Shown one piece after another: positions 1 through 8,684 of a DNA stretch of 33,321 nt (position 1 is its first letter; every line of letters starts with the position of its first letter). The notes beneath the pieces are model-generated. The model saw nothing but the letters and a program-made list of their open reading frames with translations. It did no database searches and was not told the DNA's origin. This stretch comes from Gemmatimonadota bacterium (GTDB taxonomy: Bacteria > Gemmatimonadota > Gemmatimonadetes > Gemmatimonadales > Gemmatimonadaceae), in contig JAGWRI010000103.1 of assembly GCA_028876525.1 (NCBI GenBank), positions 1 to 33,321 on the forward strand, in the 5' to 3' direction. The translations under genes were made by a program, and so were the position numbers.

Positions 1-114
1 GCCGGGGCCGGCGCCGCTCACGCAGGCGGTGGCCGCCAGCGCCGCGGCCGCCGTCGCGAGCTGGCCGAGGAATTCGCGGCGAGGGGTAAGGGCGGGATTC
101 GAGGGTTCGAGCAC
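1..114 (-). CDS. Tat-exported lipoprotein, N-terminal fragment (runs off left edge)
   Basis: Reading leftward from a GTG at 114, an open frame of 38 codons reaches the window edge. It encodes a twin-arginine leader: a short polar start, PRREFLGQLA (residues 11-20), an alanine-rich hydrophobic stretch, and a lipobox-like TAC with the cysteine near residue 31. An AGGAG sits 5 bases before the GTG; a TTG at 117 is an alternative start. The RR-E-F-L-G pattern is typical of Tat substrates that fold in the cytoplasm, often with a cofactor, and are then exported. The mature domain lies outside the window, so its function is unknown. The gene is divergent from the M1 peptidase. The call rests only on the signal sequence and the ribosome binding site. 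Confidence 0.6.
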   Translation of the reverse strand, partial: MLEPSNPALTPRREFLGQLATAAAALAATACVSGAGPG

Positions 115-340
115 CAAGGCTCCTGGCAGGTGGGTGCGCGAAACTACGCCGGCAGCGAGCGGCCGTCCACCCGGAACTCCAACGCGGGCCGCGCGACGCT
201 CCGGGAGGTCCGCCGCGGCGGGCAAGGGAATTGTAAGGTCCCGACGCGCTGCGAATCCGCGAGCATGGGGTCGGCGTACATTCGCAGGCAGGTCCTCCTC
301 ATTGGCCGCGATCGCAACGCGCGGCGCGAGGCACGTACAC
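115..340. other. Divergent intergenic region between the Tat lipoprotein and the M1 peptidase
   Basis: This region must hold the promoters for both flanking genes. An AT-richer island, AATTGTAAGGT (around 229-239), is the only promoter-like stretch seen and has no convincing -35 partner. An open frame in the M1 phase extends up to 29, but its residues are low-complexity Arg/Ala/Ser and it has no signal peptide at its start, so it is treated as non-coding. The M1 gene's own Shine-Dalgarno is at 328-331. Confidence 0.4.
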
Positions 341-2905
341 ATGATGCCCACCGGCCAGGAACTCAAGTTCGACCACGCGAGGCGTCGCATCGCCCGCATC
401 GTCCAGCTTCTCATCGGGTTCTCGTGCGTGCCGCTGGCCGCGCGGGCGCAGGGCGGGAATGCGCCATTCGGCAACGCGGCCGTGTGGCATTGGGCTCCCA
501 GCCGCAGCTATCACGTCCTCAACTATCGCCTCGAGCTGCGTTTCGACGAGCCGCACGCGGAAGTGTTCGGAGACGAGATCGTCACGCTGCGTCCCTTCGC
601 CGCCGGCTTGCGGCGTTTCTACCTGAACAGCGCCGGCCTGACCATCGATTCGGTGTGGTTGAACGGCCCGGTGCGCACGGCCACCCCGCTGCGGCACGCC
701 GCCGACGGCTCGCGCCTCTGGATCACGCTCGATCGCGGCTACGGGCCCGAGTCCGTCCTCTCCATTCGCATCCGGTACCACGGCGCGCCGCGCACCGGCC
801 TCTTCTTCGTGAATCCGACGCCCGCGAACGCCGCCGCGGCGCCGGAGGTGTATTCGCAGGGGGAACCGGAACTCAATCACTACTGGTTTCCGTGCTGGGA
901 CTACCCCAACGACATGGCGACGAGCGAGACCATCACGACCGTGCCCGAAGGGCAACGCGTGGTCTCGAACGGCCGCCTGGCGCGGGTTACGCACGGGCCG
1001 GGCACCGTGACGTATGACTGGGTGGAAGGCGTGCCGCACAGCTCCTATCTGATCTCGATTGCCGTCGGACCGTGGCGCGAGATCTCCGACCATGCCGGGC
1101 CGCTCCCGGTGGACTACTACGTGCCCCGGGGCGTCAGCGAGGCCGCCGCGCGGCGATCGTTCCGCCTCACGCCCGACATGATCGGATTCTTCGGGCGGGC
1201 CACCGGGGTCCCGTACCCGTACGAGCAGTACGCGCAGACCACGGTGCACGACTACCTCTTCGGCGGCCAGGAGAACGTGAGCGCCACGACGCTCACCGAC
1301 CACACCCTGCACGACGCCCGCGCGGACGCCGACTTCCCGAGCACGGCTCTCGTGGCGCACGAGCTGGGCCAGGAGTGGTTCGGCGATTACGTGCAGGGAC
1401 GCGACTGGGCCGACATCTGGCTCAACGAGGGGTTCGCGACGTACATGGAGGCCCTGTACACGCAATATCACGACGGCAACGACGCTTTTCGCTACGAGAT
1501 GTCGCAGGATCAGGCCGCGGCGCGGGCGCAGGATCGCACCGATTATCTGCGTCCGATCGTCGACCGGCACTACGACGATCCGCTCGACATGTTCGACGCG
1601 ATCACCCACGAGAAGGGCGCGGCCGTGCTCGACATGCTGCGCTACGTCGTTGACGGCCCGGCCGCCTCCGCACACCCCGCGTCGCAGCGGGAGACATTGT
1701 TCCGCGCCCTGCGCCGGTACCTGACCCAGTATCACACGCACACCGTGGTCACGGGCGAGCTCGGCGACGCGCTGCGGGCATACACCGGCCTCGAGCTGGG
1801 GTGGTTCTTCCGCGAGTGGGTGTTCCGGGCCGGCACCCCGAGCTATCGGGTGTCGGCCCGCTACGACTCCACGCGGCACGTGGACGTGGTCCGGGTGGCG
1901 CAGGTCCAGACGGTGGATTCTCTCGTTCCGCTCTTCCGCATGCCGGTGGAGCTGGCGTTCCACGGGCCTGGCGGCGAGTCGGCCACCGTGCAGGTCGGCG
2001 ACTCGCTCGCCGCCCAGGAATTCGACGTCCCGCTCGCCTTCGCGCCCGCGTGGGTGGACTTCGATCCCGACGATTTCATCGACAAGACGCTCGACTTCCC
2101 ACAGCCCCTCGTCGCGGTCGCCGCGATGGCGGAACGCGACCCCGCGATGATGAGCCGGCGGCGCGCGGCCGAACAGCTGGGCGCCATGGACGGCGCCGCC
2201 GCGGATGCGCGAGTCCGGGTGCTCGCGCACGTCCTGCGCACCGACGGGTTCTACGGCGTCCGCGCCGCCGCCGCGGCCTCGCTCGCCCGGATCGGCTCGC
2301 CCGACGCGCGCACCACGCTGCTCGAGGCGTTGGGCGCTCAGCCCGACAGCCGTGTGCGCGTCGCGGCGGCGACCGCCCTCGCCCCGTTCGCGGCGGACGG
2401 CCCCGTTTACGCCGCCCTCGTGAACGCCCTGCGCGGGGATTCCAGCTACGCCGTCGAGGCCGCGGCCGCCCGCGGCCTCGGCCGATCGCGCGTGCCGGGC
2501 GCGGAGCCGGTGCTCGCAACAGACGCGCGCTCCCGACCGGACGTTCACGTATTGACGGCCGTGCTCGCGGCGCTGGCGGCGACCCGGGACCCGCGCGCGG
2601 CCGACGTGCTGCTGGACCATGCCCAACCCGGCGTGCCGGAGGTCGTTCGCGGAACCGCGCTCGAAGCGCTGGCCGCGATGAGGGACTCCGTGCCCCGTGA
2701 CGATTCCGCACGGGTGGCGGCGGCGGCGCGCGATGCCCTCGGCGCACAGGCTCTGACCGTGCGCCTGGCCGGCGAGGAGCTGGTGGGCGCCTTCGGCCTC
2801 GCGCAGTTTCGCGACGACGTGGCGCGAGACGCCCGCGCGCCGCTGGTCATTCAGCGCCGGGTCGCACAGGGAGTGCTGCACGATCTCGACGCCGCGCGTC
2901 ATTGA
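341..2905 (+). CDS. Secreted M1-family (aminopeptidase N-like) metallopeptidase with HEAT repeats and a changed zinc motif
   Basis: The protein is 854 aa from the ATG at 341, chosen because a GAGG lies 9 bases upstream and a signal peptide follows (hydrophobic IVQLLIGFSCVPLAARAQ). The N-terminal beta-sandwich and catalytic domain resemble M1 peptidases, which remove N-terminal amino acids from peptides using a zinc ion. The exopeptidase motif GxMEN reads GGQEN (residues 308-312). The zinc motif HExxH-x18-E reads HELGQ (340-344) with the downstream glutamate in WLNEGFATY (E363). The first His, the catalytic Glu and the third ligand are kept, but the second His is Gln (CAG at 1370-1372). From about residue 590 the C-terminus consists of alanine-rich HEAT-like helical repeats rather than the usual ERAP1-like domain. 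It may be inactive, have altered metal binding, or act as a binding protein. Family assignment is strong; activity is uncertain. Confidence 0.88.
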   Translation: MMPTGQELKFDHARRRIARIVQLLIGFSCVPLAARAQGGNAPFGNAAVWHWAPSRSYHVLNYRLELRFDEPHAEVFGDEIVTLRPFAAGLRRFYLNSAGLTIDSVWLNGPVRTATPLRHAADGSRLWITLDRGYGPESVLSIRIRYHGAPRTGLFFVNPTPANAAAAPEVYSQGEPELNHYWFPCWDYPNDMATSETITTVPEGQRVVSNGRLARVTHGPGTVTYDWVEGVPHSSYLISIAVGPWREISDHAGPLPVDYYVPRGVSEAAARRSFRLTPDMIGFFGRATGVPYPYEQYAQTTVHDYLFGGQENVSATTLTDHTLHDARADADFPSTALVAHELGQEWFGDYVQGRDWADIWLNEGFATYMEALYTQYHDGNDAFRYEMSQDQAAARAQDRTDYLRPIVDRHYDDPLDMFDAITHEKGAAVLDMLRYVVDGPAASAHPASQRETLFRALRRYLTQYHTHTVVTGELGDALRAYTGLELGWFFREWVFRAGTPSYRVSARYDSTRHVDVVRVAQVQTVDSLVPLFRMPVELAFHGPGGESATVQVGDSLAAQEFDVPLAFAPAWVDFDPDDFIDKTLDFPQPLVAVAAMAERDPAMMSRRRAAEQLGAMDGAAADARVRVLAHVLRTDGFYGVRAAAAASLARIGSPDARTTLLEALGAQPDSRVRVAAATALAPFAADGPVYAALVNALRGDSSYAVEAAAARGLGRSRVPGAEPVLATDARSRPDVHVLTAVLAALAATRDPRAADVLLDHAQPGVPEVVRGTALEALAAMRDSVPRDDSARVAAAARDALGAQALTVRLAGEELVGAFGLAQFRDDVARDARAPLVIQRRVAQGVLHDLDAARH

Positions 2906-3041
2906 GGGACACCCATCAGGGCCGGTTCACGGCGCGGGCGTGCGGACGATTCCGCATCCGCGCGCCCAACCAATCGGCGCCGTCCGTTGTCCAAGCGGTG
3001 GTGCAGGACCGCGCGCCGACCTCTCACTCCCCGCTCCCGGT

Positions 3042-5762
3042 ATGGATCGTTCTCTCTCCGCAGGTCTGCTGTTCGCCCTCGCGGCCCTGCCGCCCGCCCT
3101 CGGTGCGCAATCGGCCCGAACCTCCGGCGATTTCACGGCCCCGCCGGTTGCCGTCGCGGCATCCCTCACGGGAGCAATCGACATCGACGGCCGGCTGGCC
3201 GAGCCGGCCTGGCAGCACGCCACGCCCATCACGGAGTTCCGCCAGTACCAGCCAAACGAGGGGGCGCCGGCGTCGCTCGCCACCGAGGTGCGCGTGCTCT
3301 ACGGACCCGACGCGATCTACATCGGTGCCCGCATGAGCGAGCCGGAGGGCGTGGTGGCGCCGCTGGCGCGCCGAGACCAGCTGCTGGACGCGAACGGCAA
3401 CAACGGCTCGTTCAACTCGCTCACCACCGACAAGATCGTCATCGAGCTCGATCCCTATCACAACCACCTGGATGATGCCTGGTTCGAGGTGAATCCGGCG
3501 GGAGTGAAGGGCGATCAGTTCGACGGCGACCCGTCGTGGGATCCGGTCTGGGACGCGGCGACGCACGTGGACTCGGCGGGCTGGACGGCGGAGATCCGCA
3601 TTCCTTACAGCCAGCTCCGCTTCTCGCGCGACTCGACGCAAGTCTGGGGAATGCAGATCTGGCGGTACATCGACCGGCAGAACGAGCACGACATGTGGTC
3701 GTTCCGGCGCCAGAACCAGAGCGGCGGACCCGCCTTCTTCGGGACTCTCGAGGGGTTGCGGATCACCCAGCGGCCACGCCAGCTCGAGCTGCTGCCGTAC
3801 ACGCTCACCGGCGGCACCTTTCAGGCAGCCACGCCCGGCGATCCATACCAGAGCGGGCGCGCGATGCGCGCCAGCGCGGGCACCGACATCAAGGCGCTGC
3901 TCACCTCGAATCTGACGCTGAATGCCACGGTGAACCCCGATTTCGGGCAGGTCGAGGTCGACCCCGCCTCGCTCAACCTGACCGCGTTCGAGACGTATTA
4001 CGACGAGAAGCGGCCGTTCTTCATCGCCGGCGCCAACGCGTTCAGTTTCGGCGGCATGCGCTGTTTCTTCTGCAGCCACGCCTCTGGGCTGAGCGCGTTC
4101 TACTCGCGACGCATCGGCCGCCCTCCGCAGCTCGCGGGGTACGTGGACGACACCGCGGCCTACGCCGACATTCCCGACAACACCGCAATCCTCGGCGCCG
4201 CCAAGATCACCGGACGCACGCAGAACGGCTACACCGTGGGCGTGCTCGATGCGCTCACCAACCGGGAGACGGCGCGGTACGAGCCGGCGGCCGGCGGGCC
4301 CCAGCTCTCGCAGGCGGTCGAGCCGCTCACGAACTACTTCGTCGGCCGGTTGCAGAAGGAATTCCGCGACGGGGCGTCGACGTTCGGCGGCATCGTCACG
4401 TCGGTCGAGCGGCAGATCGGCGACTCCGTGGTCGGCGACCGGCTGCGCAGCCACGCCGAGGCCGCCGGACTCGACTGGAAGCACACGTGGCAGCGGCATG
4501 AATACTCGTGGATGGGCAGCATGCTCGTGTCGAGTGTCGAAGGCTCCCCCTCTGCGATCGCCGCCACCGAGGCGTCGAGCGCGCACTATTTTCAGCGGCC
4601 GGACCGAACGGTGACCAGCGACGGCATCTTCTCCACGCGGTACGACTCCGCGGCGACGGCCCTCCGCGGCTACGGGCTGTTCACCCGCGTGGCCAAGGAC
4701 AACGGCACACTCGAGTGGGAAGCGATGGCGAACGTCCGAAGCCCCGGGTTCGAGGTCAACGATCTGGCCTACCTCAATCAGGCCGACTACGCGTGGTTCA
4801 ACGGAAACGTGGTGGGCGTGTGGACCCACCCGACGCGCTGGTACCGCAACATCTTCGCCAGCGTCGGCGGCGCCACCCAGTACAACTACGACGGCAACCG
4901 TACCTGGTCGCAGCTGCAAGCGTTCTATGGCGAAGAACTCCCGAACTACTGGAACGTGCGCGTGATCGGGATCCGCGATCTCACCTCGCTGGACGATCAC
5001 CTGGCGCGCGGAGGCCCGCTCCTGGTGCGGAACGGGTACGACTTCGGCAGCGTGGAAGTATCCACCGATGCCCGCGGGCGGGCGGTCTTCGACTTCACGG
5101 TGGAGGGCTCGCGCGGACTCGACGCGCCGGTCCATTCGCTCACCTTCGGTCCCGGTCTCGCGCTCAAGCCGGCCGCCAACGTCTTCGTGCAGCTCTCGCC
5201 CACGTACGGCACCGACGAGGACCCGGCGCAGTACGTGACCGCCGTGCCGGACCCCACGGCGACGACGTTCTACGGAACGCGTTACGTGTTCGCGTTCATC
5301 AGGACGAGGACCGTCTCGCTGGATACGCGCCTCAACTGGACGTTCACGCCGAACCTGACCCTTCAACTCTACGCCCAACCGTTCATCGCCAGCGGCGCCT
5401 ACTCATCGTTTCGCGAGTTCGCCCGTCCCCGCTCGATCCGCAAGCTCGTGTTCGGCCGCGACACCGGAACGATTTCCTACGATGCCGCGTCGGCCGCCTA
5501 CACCGTGGATCCCGACGGCGCCGGGCCGGCGCATCCGTTCAGCTTCGCCAACCCCGATTTCACGAGCAGCTCGCTGCGAGGCACGGCGGTGCTGCGATGG
5601 GAGTACCGCCCCGGCTCCACGCTCTACTTCGTCTGGACGCAGGAGCGCTCGGGTACCGGCCCGTCGGGGACGTTCGACCTGTCGAGCGCACGCTCGGCGA
5701 TCCTCAGCCCCCTGCCCGTGAACGTCTTCCAGATCAAGGCCACCTACTGGATCGGGCGGTGA
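3042..5762 (+). CDS. CBM9-like / DUF5916 outer-membrane-type protein
   Basis: The protein is 906 aa from the ATG at 3042, which begins a clean signal peptide (MDRSLSAGLLFALAALPPALGAQ-type). The open frame extends further upstream, but that part has no signal features. Residues about 40-220 form a carbohydrate-binding-module-9-like domain, seen in IDIDGRLAEPAWQHA and the following strand pattern. The remaining ~680 residues match the DUF5916 layout: alternating aromatic/polar strands, a YDEKRPFFIAGANAF segment, FYSRRIGR, and a final strand ending in aromatic residues, as expected of an outer-membrane beta-barrel. A CFFC pair interrupts the region after the PFFIAGANAF segment. Such proteins are abundant in Gemmatimonadota and Bacteroidota. 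The substrate is unknown; glycan binding or transport is inferred from the CBM9 module. No clear Shine-Dalgarno precedes the start. It is co-directional with the M1 gene. Confidence 0.85.
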   Translation: MDRSLSAGLLFALAALPPALGAQSARTSGDFTAPPVAVAASLTGAIDIDGRLAEPAWQHATPITEFRQYQPNEGAPASLATEVRVLYGPDAIYIGARMSEPEGVVAPLARRDQLLDANGNNGSFNSLTTDKIVIELDPYHNHLDDAWFEVNPAGVKGDQFDGDPSWDPVWDAATHVDSAGWTAEIRIPYSQLRFSRDSTQVWGMQIWRYIDRQNEHDMWSFRRQNQSGGPAFFGTLEGLRITQRPRQLELLPYTLTGGTFQAATPGDPYQSGRAMRASAGTDIKALLTSNLTLNATVNPDFGQVEVDPASLNLTAFETYYDEKRPFFIAGANAFSFGGMRCFFCSHASGLSAFYSRRIGRPPQLAGYVDDTAAYADIPDNTAILGAAKITGRTQNGYTVGVLDALTNRETARYEPAAGGPQLSQAVEPLTNYFVGRLQKEFRDGASTFGGIVTSVERQIGDSVVGDRLRSHAEAAGLDWKHTWQRHEYSWMGSMLVSSVEGSPSAIAATEASSAHYFQRPDRTVTSDGIFSTRYDSAATALRGYGLFTRVAKDNGTLEWEAMANVRSPGFEVNDLAYLNQADYAWFNGNVVGVWTHPTRWYRNIFASVGGATQYNYDGNRTWSQLQAFYGEELPNYWNVRVIGIRDLTSLDDHLARGGPLLVRNGYDFGSVEVSTDARGRAVFDFTVEGSRGLDAPVHSLTFGPGLALKPAANVFVQLSPTYGTDEDPAQYVTAVPDPTATTFYGTRYVFAFIRTRTVSLDTRLNWTFTPNLTLQLYAQPFIASGAYSSFREFARPRSIRKLVFGRDTGTISYDAASAAYTVDPDGAGPAHPFSFANPDFTSSSLRGTAVLRWEYRPGSTLYFVWTQERSGTGPSGTFDLSSARSAILSPLPVNVFQIKATYWIGR

Positions 5763-5785
5763 TCGCGACGTGAAGGTGCCGCGGC

Positions 5786-5799
5786 GGGCTCGGGAGCCC
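5786..5799. terminator. Hairpin between convergent genes
   Basis: A perfect inverted repeat, GGGCTC-GG-GAGCCC, lies in the 37-base gap between the convergent DUF5916 and DUF5777-cupredoxin genes. There is no long T-run on either side, so it is at best a weak bidirectional terminator. Confidence 0.45.
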
Positions 5800-6912
5800 T
5801 CACTCCACGATCACCGTCCCGGTCATTCCGTCCTCTTCGTGCGGCGTGCAGAAGTAGCGATACACACCCGGCACGCGGAACACGTATTCGAACACCATCC
5901 CCGGCTTGAGATCGCCGGAGTCGAAGGGCATGGCGCCGGCGGGAAGCTCGGCATCTCCCGCGTGCGCGGCGTCGGCCGGAACGTCGGTCACGGTGTGCAC
6001 CAGGTTCGACCCGTTGATCCACAACACCGACTGGCCCGCTCGAATGCGCACCGTATCGGGGACATACCGCTCGTGGTCGGTCAGGTGCACCTCGGCGCCG
6101 ATGGGCGACCCGGCAGTCTCCGGGCTCGCGACCACGGCACTCGATCCGCGGTTCACGAACCGCGACAGACCGATCGGAATGGTGAATTCGAATCCCCACC
6201 GCTCGATGCCGGGAATCCCCACCGAGGCTCCCTCGAGCGTGGTCGTATTGGCATTCGACACGTTGATGGACAGGGTGTGCGGCGTGTACGGAATGGCGAG
6301 CTGCAGCCCCGCGCTCCAGGCGATGTCCTCGCCCGGCCCGCGCTGCACCAGGCTCACCGCGTCGGCGGCGAGCGCGACGAATGGTCCGAGCCGAAGCGTC
6401 GCGCCGCCTCCGGCGGCCGCGGCCGCGTCGCCCCGCCGGAACGCGCTGAACGCCCGGCCCACGCCGAACAGCTGCAAGCGACCCAGCCGGCGTTCGACGG
6501 TCGCCTCGCCGTCCCAGCTTCTCGATGCGTCGTTGTACGCGCCGTGGATCGCGACGTCCACCGGCGCACCCGACGACTCGGGCAGTGGCACCCATCGCAC
6601 GAAGTACTCCACGGCGTTGGGATGCCCGGTCACGAGCAATGAATTCGTGGCGTACCGCGCCCCCGCCATGAGGCGCCACGGCAGCGGCGCGCCGAGCAGG
6701 AACGTGGGAGAGTTCAGCACCTTGTTGGCCGACCCGCCGGTGGTCGTGAACCGGTGCGTGAGGTCGAAGATCAGCGTGCCCGGCGCCCCCGTCCACGTGC
6801 CGAGTATGTCCGGCGGATGGTCGAGCACGCTCTGAGCCACAGCGGGGGACGCGGCGAACCACAGGGCACCGAACGCCGCCACGCCCGTGACGGCGCGGAT
6901 CGAAGGGCGCAT
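5800..6912 (-). CDS. DUF5777-like beta-barrel protein fused to a C-terminal cupredoxin
   Basis: The protein is 370 aa with a signal peptide ending near AVAQ (residue 27). Residues ~30-260 have the features of DUF5777-type barrels: an early FDLTHRF segment and repeated amphipathic strands with aromatic girdles. Residues ~275-370 form a plastocyanin/azurin-like cupredoxin with all four type-1 copper ligands visible: H306 (LVHTV), C355, H358 and M363 (C-TP-H-EEDG-M). The protein would bind copper in the periplasm or at the outer membrane, possibly as an electron carrier or copper handler. The start lies 4 bases beyond the stop of the upstream cupredoxin lipoprotein, so the two form an operon. 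The barrel assignment is pattern-based and less certain than the cupredoxin part. Confidence 0.8.
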   Translation of the reverse strand: MRPSIRAVTGVAAFGALWFAASPAVAQSVLDHPPDILGTWTGAPGTLIFDLTHRFTTTGGSANKVLNSPTFLLGAPLPWRLMAGARYATNSLLVTGHPNAVEYFVRWVPLPESSGAPVDVAIHGAYNDASRSWDGEATVERRLGRLQLFGVGRAFSAFRRGDAAAAAGGGATLRLGPFVALAADAVSLVQRGPGEDIAWSAGLQLAIPYTPHTLSINVSNANTTTLEGASVGIPGIERWGFEFTIPIGLSRFVNRGSSAVVASPETAGSPIGAEVHLTDHERYVPDTVRIRAGQSVLWINGSNLVHTVTDVPADAAHAGDAELPAGAMPFDSGDLKPGMVFEYVFRVPGVYRYFCTPHEEDGMTGTVIVE

Positions 6913-6916
6913 GGTC

Positions 6917-7330
6917 CTATTTCACCACGATCACTCCGTACATCCCACTGCCGGCGGAGCCGTGGTACTTGCAGTGGTAGGCATACGTGCCGGCCTGACT
7001 GAACGTGTGGCTGAAGGTGGCTCCGCCCGCCATGTCGCCGCTGTCGAACCCGCCCGAGGCGTCGGCGGTGGCCGAGTGCGTCACCGCGTCCTTGTTGGTC
7101 CACGTCACCGTCGAGCCCACCGCGACGGTGTCGAACTTCGGAGAGAACGTGAGGTTCTGCTCGGCGATGTTGTTGCTGCTGCCGCCGGTGCTCGTGCCGC
7201 CGGTGTTGCCGGGACTCGTGGAGTACGGCGAACCGCCGGAGCTGCCGCCGCACGCGGCGAGCGCGAGGACGGACGCGAGCACAGCGGATAGCGCAATGGA
7301 AGTGCGGGGCGAGCGACGACTGGACATCAT
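6917..7330 (-). CDS. Plastocyanin-like cupredoxin lipoprotein
   Basis: The protein is 137 aa from the ATG at 7330, preceded by a strong GGAGGA 7-8 bases upstream; a second ATG follows immediately. The same frame is open much further upstream, but that extension looks non-coding. The N-terminus is a lipoprotein signal with lipobox LAAC followed by a Gly/Ser/Thr-rich linker. The remainder is one cupredoxin domain with copper ligands H85 (VTHSAT), C120, H123 and M130 (HCKYHGSAGSGM). It is expected to be a membrane-anchored periplasmic blue copper protein that carries electrons. It is the first gene of a two-gene operon with the DUF5777-cupredoxin fusion. The natural redox partner is not visible in the window. 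Confidence 0.88.
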   Translation of the reverse strand: MMSSRRSPRTSIALSAVLASVLALAACGGSSGGSPYSTSPGNTGGTSTGGSSNNIAEQNLTFSPKFDTVAVGSTVTWTNKDAVTHSATADASGGFDSGDMAGGATFSHTFSQAGTYAYHCKYHGSAGSGMYGVIVVK

Positions 7331-7766
7331 GGCGAGTTCCTCCGCGGGGGTGGATTCGGCACGGCGCATCGCCAGTTGAAGCCCCTCCCCCCGGAGTTGG
7401 TTCCCCGGCGTCCGCATCCATCCCGCGTGCCCTGAGCAAACGCCAAACGCCGCATCCCTCCTGTTTCCCCTACGCAATGCCCCGCATTCGCGCCGCAACG
7501 GCAGGAATGGCGGCGCCGGCATGTCCGACTGACGCACGAGAGCTGCGTCCGCTCCTGCGTCCGGTGCCTTCGTCACACGGCTGACGCGACGAACGCATGC
7601 ACGATCCTTACAATCTCCGCACGTCCGTTCGTGACTCCACCGTCGCCGTGTGCGGTTCTTGTGGTCACGACGTCGTGTTGCGGTATGGCGCGCGTCGGCG
7701 GTCGGTCGCGCGCTGCGCAACGCCGGCGACTTGCGGTGAACGCGACTCCCTTCGGTGGAGGAGTGA
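7331..7766. other. 436-base divergent intergenic region
   Basis: The region lies between the cupredoxin operon (minus) and the secreted orphan (plus) and must carry both promoters. An ATG-initiated frame at 7597 contains CGSCGH, but it runs far into the next gene and turns into Arg/Pro-rich shadow sequence. No RNA gene, repeat or convincing -35/-10 pair was seen. The minus-strand Shine-Dalgarno is at about 7338-7343 and the plus-strand one at 7757-7763. Confidence 0.4.
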
Positions 7767-8474
7767 ATGCAGAAATTGCTCCGCGCGGCACGAGTGGCGA
7801 CCACGACACTCGCGACGGCGCTCGGCGTTGCGCCCGCACTGCCGGCCCAGGCCCCCGCGCCGCAACCGCGCAGTGCGCCCATCGTGCAGTATCTCATGGC
7901 CAGTCGAGCCGCCGAGATCGCGCTGGCGCGAAGCGCGGCGCCGAAGGCGATCTCGGACGGAGCCACGATCATGGTGCTCGGCCGCGAGGGATACGAACGG
8001 GCCATCAGCGGACAGGACGGATTCGTCTGCCTGGTGGAGCGGTCGTGGGCGTCGCCGTTCGACAGCCCGGGATTCTGGAACCCGGCCATTCGAGGCCCGG
8101 CCTGTTACAATCCGGCCGGCGCGCGGTCCATTCTCCCAGGCATCTATATGAGAACGCAGCTAGCCCTGGCCGGGCTGTCGAAGAACCAGATTCTCGACAG
8201 CGTGCGGGTGGCCTTTGCCGCGCACCGGCTGGCCAGCCCGGAACCCGGCGCGATGGCGTACATGATGTCGAAGATGGGCCACGTGGGCGCCCAGGCCGTG
8301 CGCTGGCTGCCGCATCTCATGTTCGAGCTGCCCAGGGCGGCACACGCGGACTGGGGGGCGAACGTGGCGGGCTCCCCCATCCTGCTTCATCAGGACTCGC
8401 TCGACCCCGTCGTCACGGAATTTCTGATTCCCGTGGCCACCTGGTCGGACGGAACGCCCGCGCGGTCTCCCTGA
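7767..8474 (+). CDS. Secreted protein of unknown function
   Basis: The protein is 235 aa from an ATG with GGAGGAG 3 bases upstream. The first ~28 residues form a signal peptide ending in an AQA-type site. The mature part starts with a helical segment (IVQYLMASRAAEIALARSAAP), then a compact region with two cysteines (GFVCLVERSW and GPACYNP) that could form a disulfide, and ends in a beta-rich segment with DWGANVAGSPILLHQD and VVTEFLIPVATWSDG. I do not recognise the family. It stands alone between a divergent promoter region and the tRNA gene. A periplasmic location is inferred from the signal peptide. Confidence 0.75.
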   Translation: MQKLLRAARVATTTLATALGVAPALPAQAPAPQPRSAPIVQYLMASRAAEIALARSAAPKAISDGATIMVLGREGYERAISGQDGFVCLVERSWASPFDSPGFWNPAIRGPACYNPAGARSILPGIYMRTQLALAGLSKNQILDSVRVAFAAHRLASPEPGAMAYMMSKMGHVGAQAVRWLPHLMFELPRAAHADWGANVAGSPILLHQDSLDPVVTEFLIPVATWSDGTPARSP

Positions 8475-8509
8475 GCGGGGACGCTCTCGATAGGCGCAAT
8501 CGAATGAAG

Positions 8510-8581
8510 AGGCGCGGGCGGGAATCGAACCCGCGAATAGCGGTTTTGCAGACCGCCGCCTTACCACTTGGCTACCGCGCC
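8510..8581 (-). tRNA. tRNA-Cys (anticodon GCA)
   Basis: Read on the minus strand, this folds into a complete cloverleaf. The acceptor stem is GGCGCGG/CCGCGCC, the D stem GCC/GGC, the anticodon stem GCGGT/ACCGC with loop CTGCAAA (anticodon GCA), and the T stem GCGGG/CCCGC with loop TTCGATT. The discriminator base is U73, the identity element for cysteine tRNA. The length is 72 nt and CCA is not encoded. It overlaps the spurious upstream extension of the MFS frame, which supports the later MFS start. Confidence 0.95.
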
Positions 8582-8684
8582 GAAGCTCTGGGAACTTAGT
8601 CCGCTCTCCGAAGCCGCTCAAGCCGCCGCGCGCCGTGCCGCCGCTGTTCCCCGCGCCCGGCAAGCGTTAATCTCCGGCTCCCGC

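Noticed and set aside
228-240. ATTGTAAGG shared between the M1 upstream region and (reverse strand, about 7604-7612) the cupredoxin upstream region, considered as a common regulatory element.
   Set aside because: Only two copies at very different distances from the starts and no -35 partners; chance in AT islands cannot be excluded.
29-340. Upstream extension of the M1 peptidase frame to an ATG at 29.
   Set aside because: The extension is low-complexity Arg/Ala/Ser, overlaps the opposite Tat-lipoprotein start, and lacks a signal peptide. The ATG at 341 has a Shine-Dalgarno and a proper signal sequence.
299-2902. Long minus-strand frame (867 codons) opposite the M1 gene.
   Set aside because: It is an antisense shadow of GC-rich codons, rich in Arg/His/Gly with no recognisable domain. 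Similar long shadows occur opposite the DUF5916, glnN, M24, S41 and WecA-like genes.
7597-8151. Plus-strand frame with CGSCGH, suggestive of a small zinc-binding protein.
   Set aside because: It overlaps the signal-peptide-bearing gene at 7767 for most of its length and becomes Arg/Pro-rich, as expected for an out-of-frame reading.
8568-8684. Earlier start of the MFS gene.
   Set aside because: It would begin inside the tRNA-Cys gene and adds residues without similarity to MFS proteins.
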